DNA of 64,000 bases from Cohnella thailandensis (lineage in GTDB: Bacteria; Bacillota; Bacilli; Paenibacillales; Paenibacillaceae), in NCBI RefSeq assembly GCF_014212135.1, contig NZ_JACJVQ010000015.1, forward strand, positions 156,398 through 220,397, in the 5' to 3' direction. Positions 63,946-64,000 of the stretch are shown piece by piece. The position numbers and the translations under genes were made by a program. The number at the start of each line of letters is the position of its first letter. The first letter of the stretch is position 1. The notes beneath the pieces were generated by a model. That model did no database searches. It was not told the DNA's origin and saw only the letters and a program-made list of their open reading frames with translations.

Positions 63946-64000
63946 AATCGTTAAGATTCGACTTGTTCCTTGAAAACTGAACATCGAGCGTAATGAAATA
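63946..64000 (+). promoter_or_regulatory. rRNA leader: hairpin and boxA-like antitermination element
   Basis: GAATC-GTTAA-GATTC (63946-63960) is followed by TTGTTCCTTGAAAACTGAAC (63963-63982), the standard pre-16S boxA region of Bacilli. The 16S gene should start beyond the window edge. Confidence 0.75.

Overview
The window looks like a chromosomal segment of a GC-rich Paenibacillaceae bacterium (Cohnella or Paenibacillus type). The signs are Lpl-type sugar ABC transporters with a very large substrate-binding lipoprotein, several SLH-domain surface proteins, T-box and purine riboswitch leaders, PerR- and Fur-type boxes, AAGGAGG-type ribosome binding sites, and a typical Firmicute rRNA leader at the right edge. 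There is no phage, insertion sequence, tRNA or CRISPR array that I can see. Most of the window is accessory carbohydrate metabolism and cell-surface biology. Family assignments rest on motifs and recall; no database was searched.

Region 1 (about 0.1-11 kb): a glycosidase-like protein diverges from a GntR/solute-binding-protein fusion regulator. Then come a medium-chain dehydrogenase, two LplB/LplC-type permeases, a lipoprotein binding protein and a beta-helix protein with a phage-tailspike-like N-terminus. A 19-bp two-half repeat overlaps the regulator start and occurs twice downstream of the dehydrogenase promoter, suggesting one regulon.

Region 2 (11.2-22.6 kb): a long co-directional run of three Gfo/Idh/MocA oxidoreductases, an RraA-like protein, two SDRs, an SMP-30 lactonase, an FAH-family hydrolase, an amidohydrolase, an IlvD/Edd sugar-acid dehydratase and a GNAT. 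The set fits a non-phosphorylative sugar to sugar acid to 2-keto-3-deoxy (2,4-diketo) acid route. It is interrupted by five 19-bp palindromes spaced exactly 52 bp apart.

Region 3 (22.8-38 kb): a 2802-residue SLH surface protein with an L-type lectin domain, a VOC protein, a thermolysin-family protease, and a purine salvage operon (purine-riboswitch-like leader, phosphoribosyltransferase, Tritrichomonas-type IMP dehydrogenase). A YdcF protein and a LysR regulator complete it.

Region 4 (38-46 kb): hexuronate catabolism (SDR, uxuB-like, uxuA, GntR regulator, uxaC) around one large divergent operator. Next are a PerR-box P1B-4 metal ATPase and a 37-residue membrane protein behind a perfect Fur box.

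Region 5 (46-64 kb): leuA behind a leucine T-box; two CBO0543-like membrane proteins of lower GC; and a secreted cluster of a metallophosphoesterase, an SLH protein and a 1941-residue GH92 enzyme. In the GH92 the usual acid Glu is Gln, which suggests cleavage of mannosyl-phosphodiesters of fungal phosphomannan with the phosphatase following. The window closes with an MHYT histidine kinase, a cupin with PQGY repeats, YhaM, and what looks like the promoter and leader of an rRNA operon.
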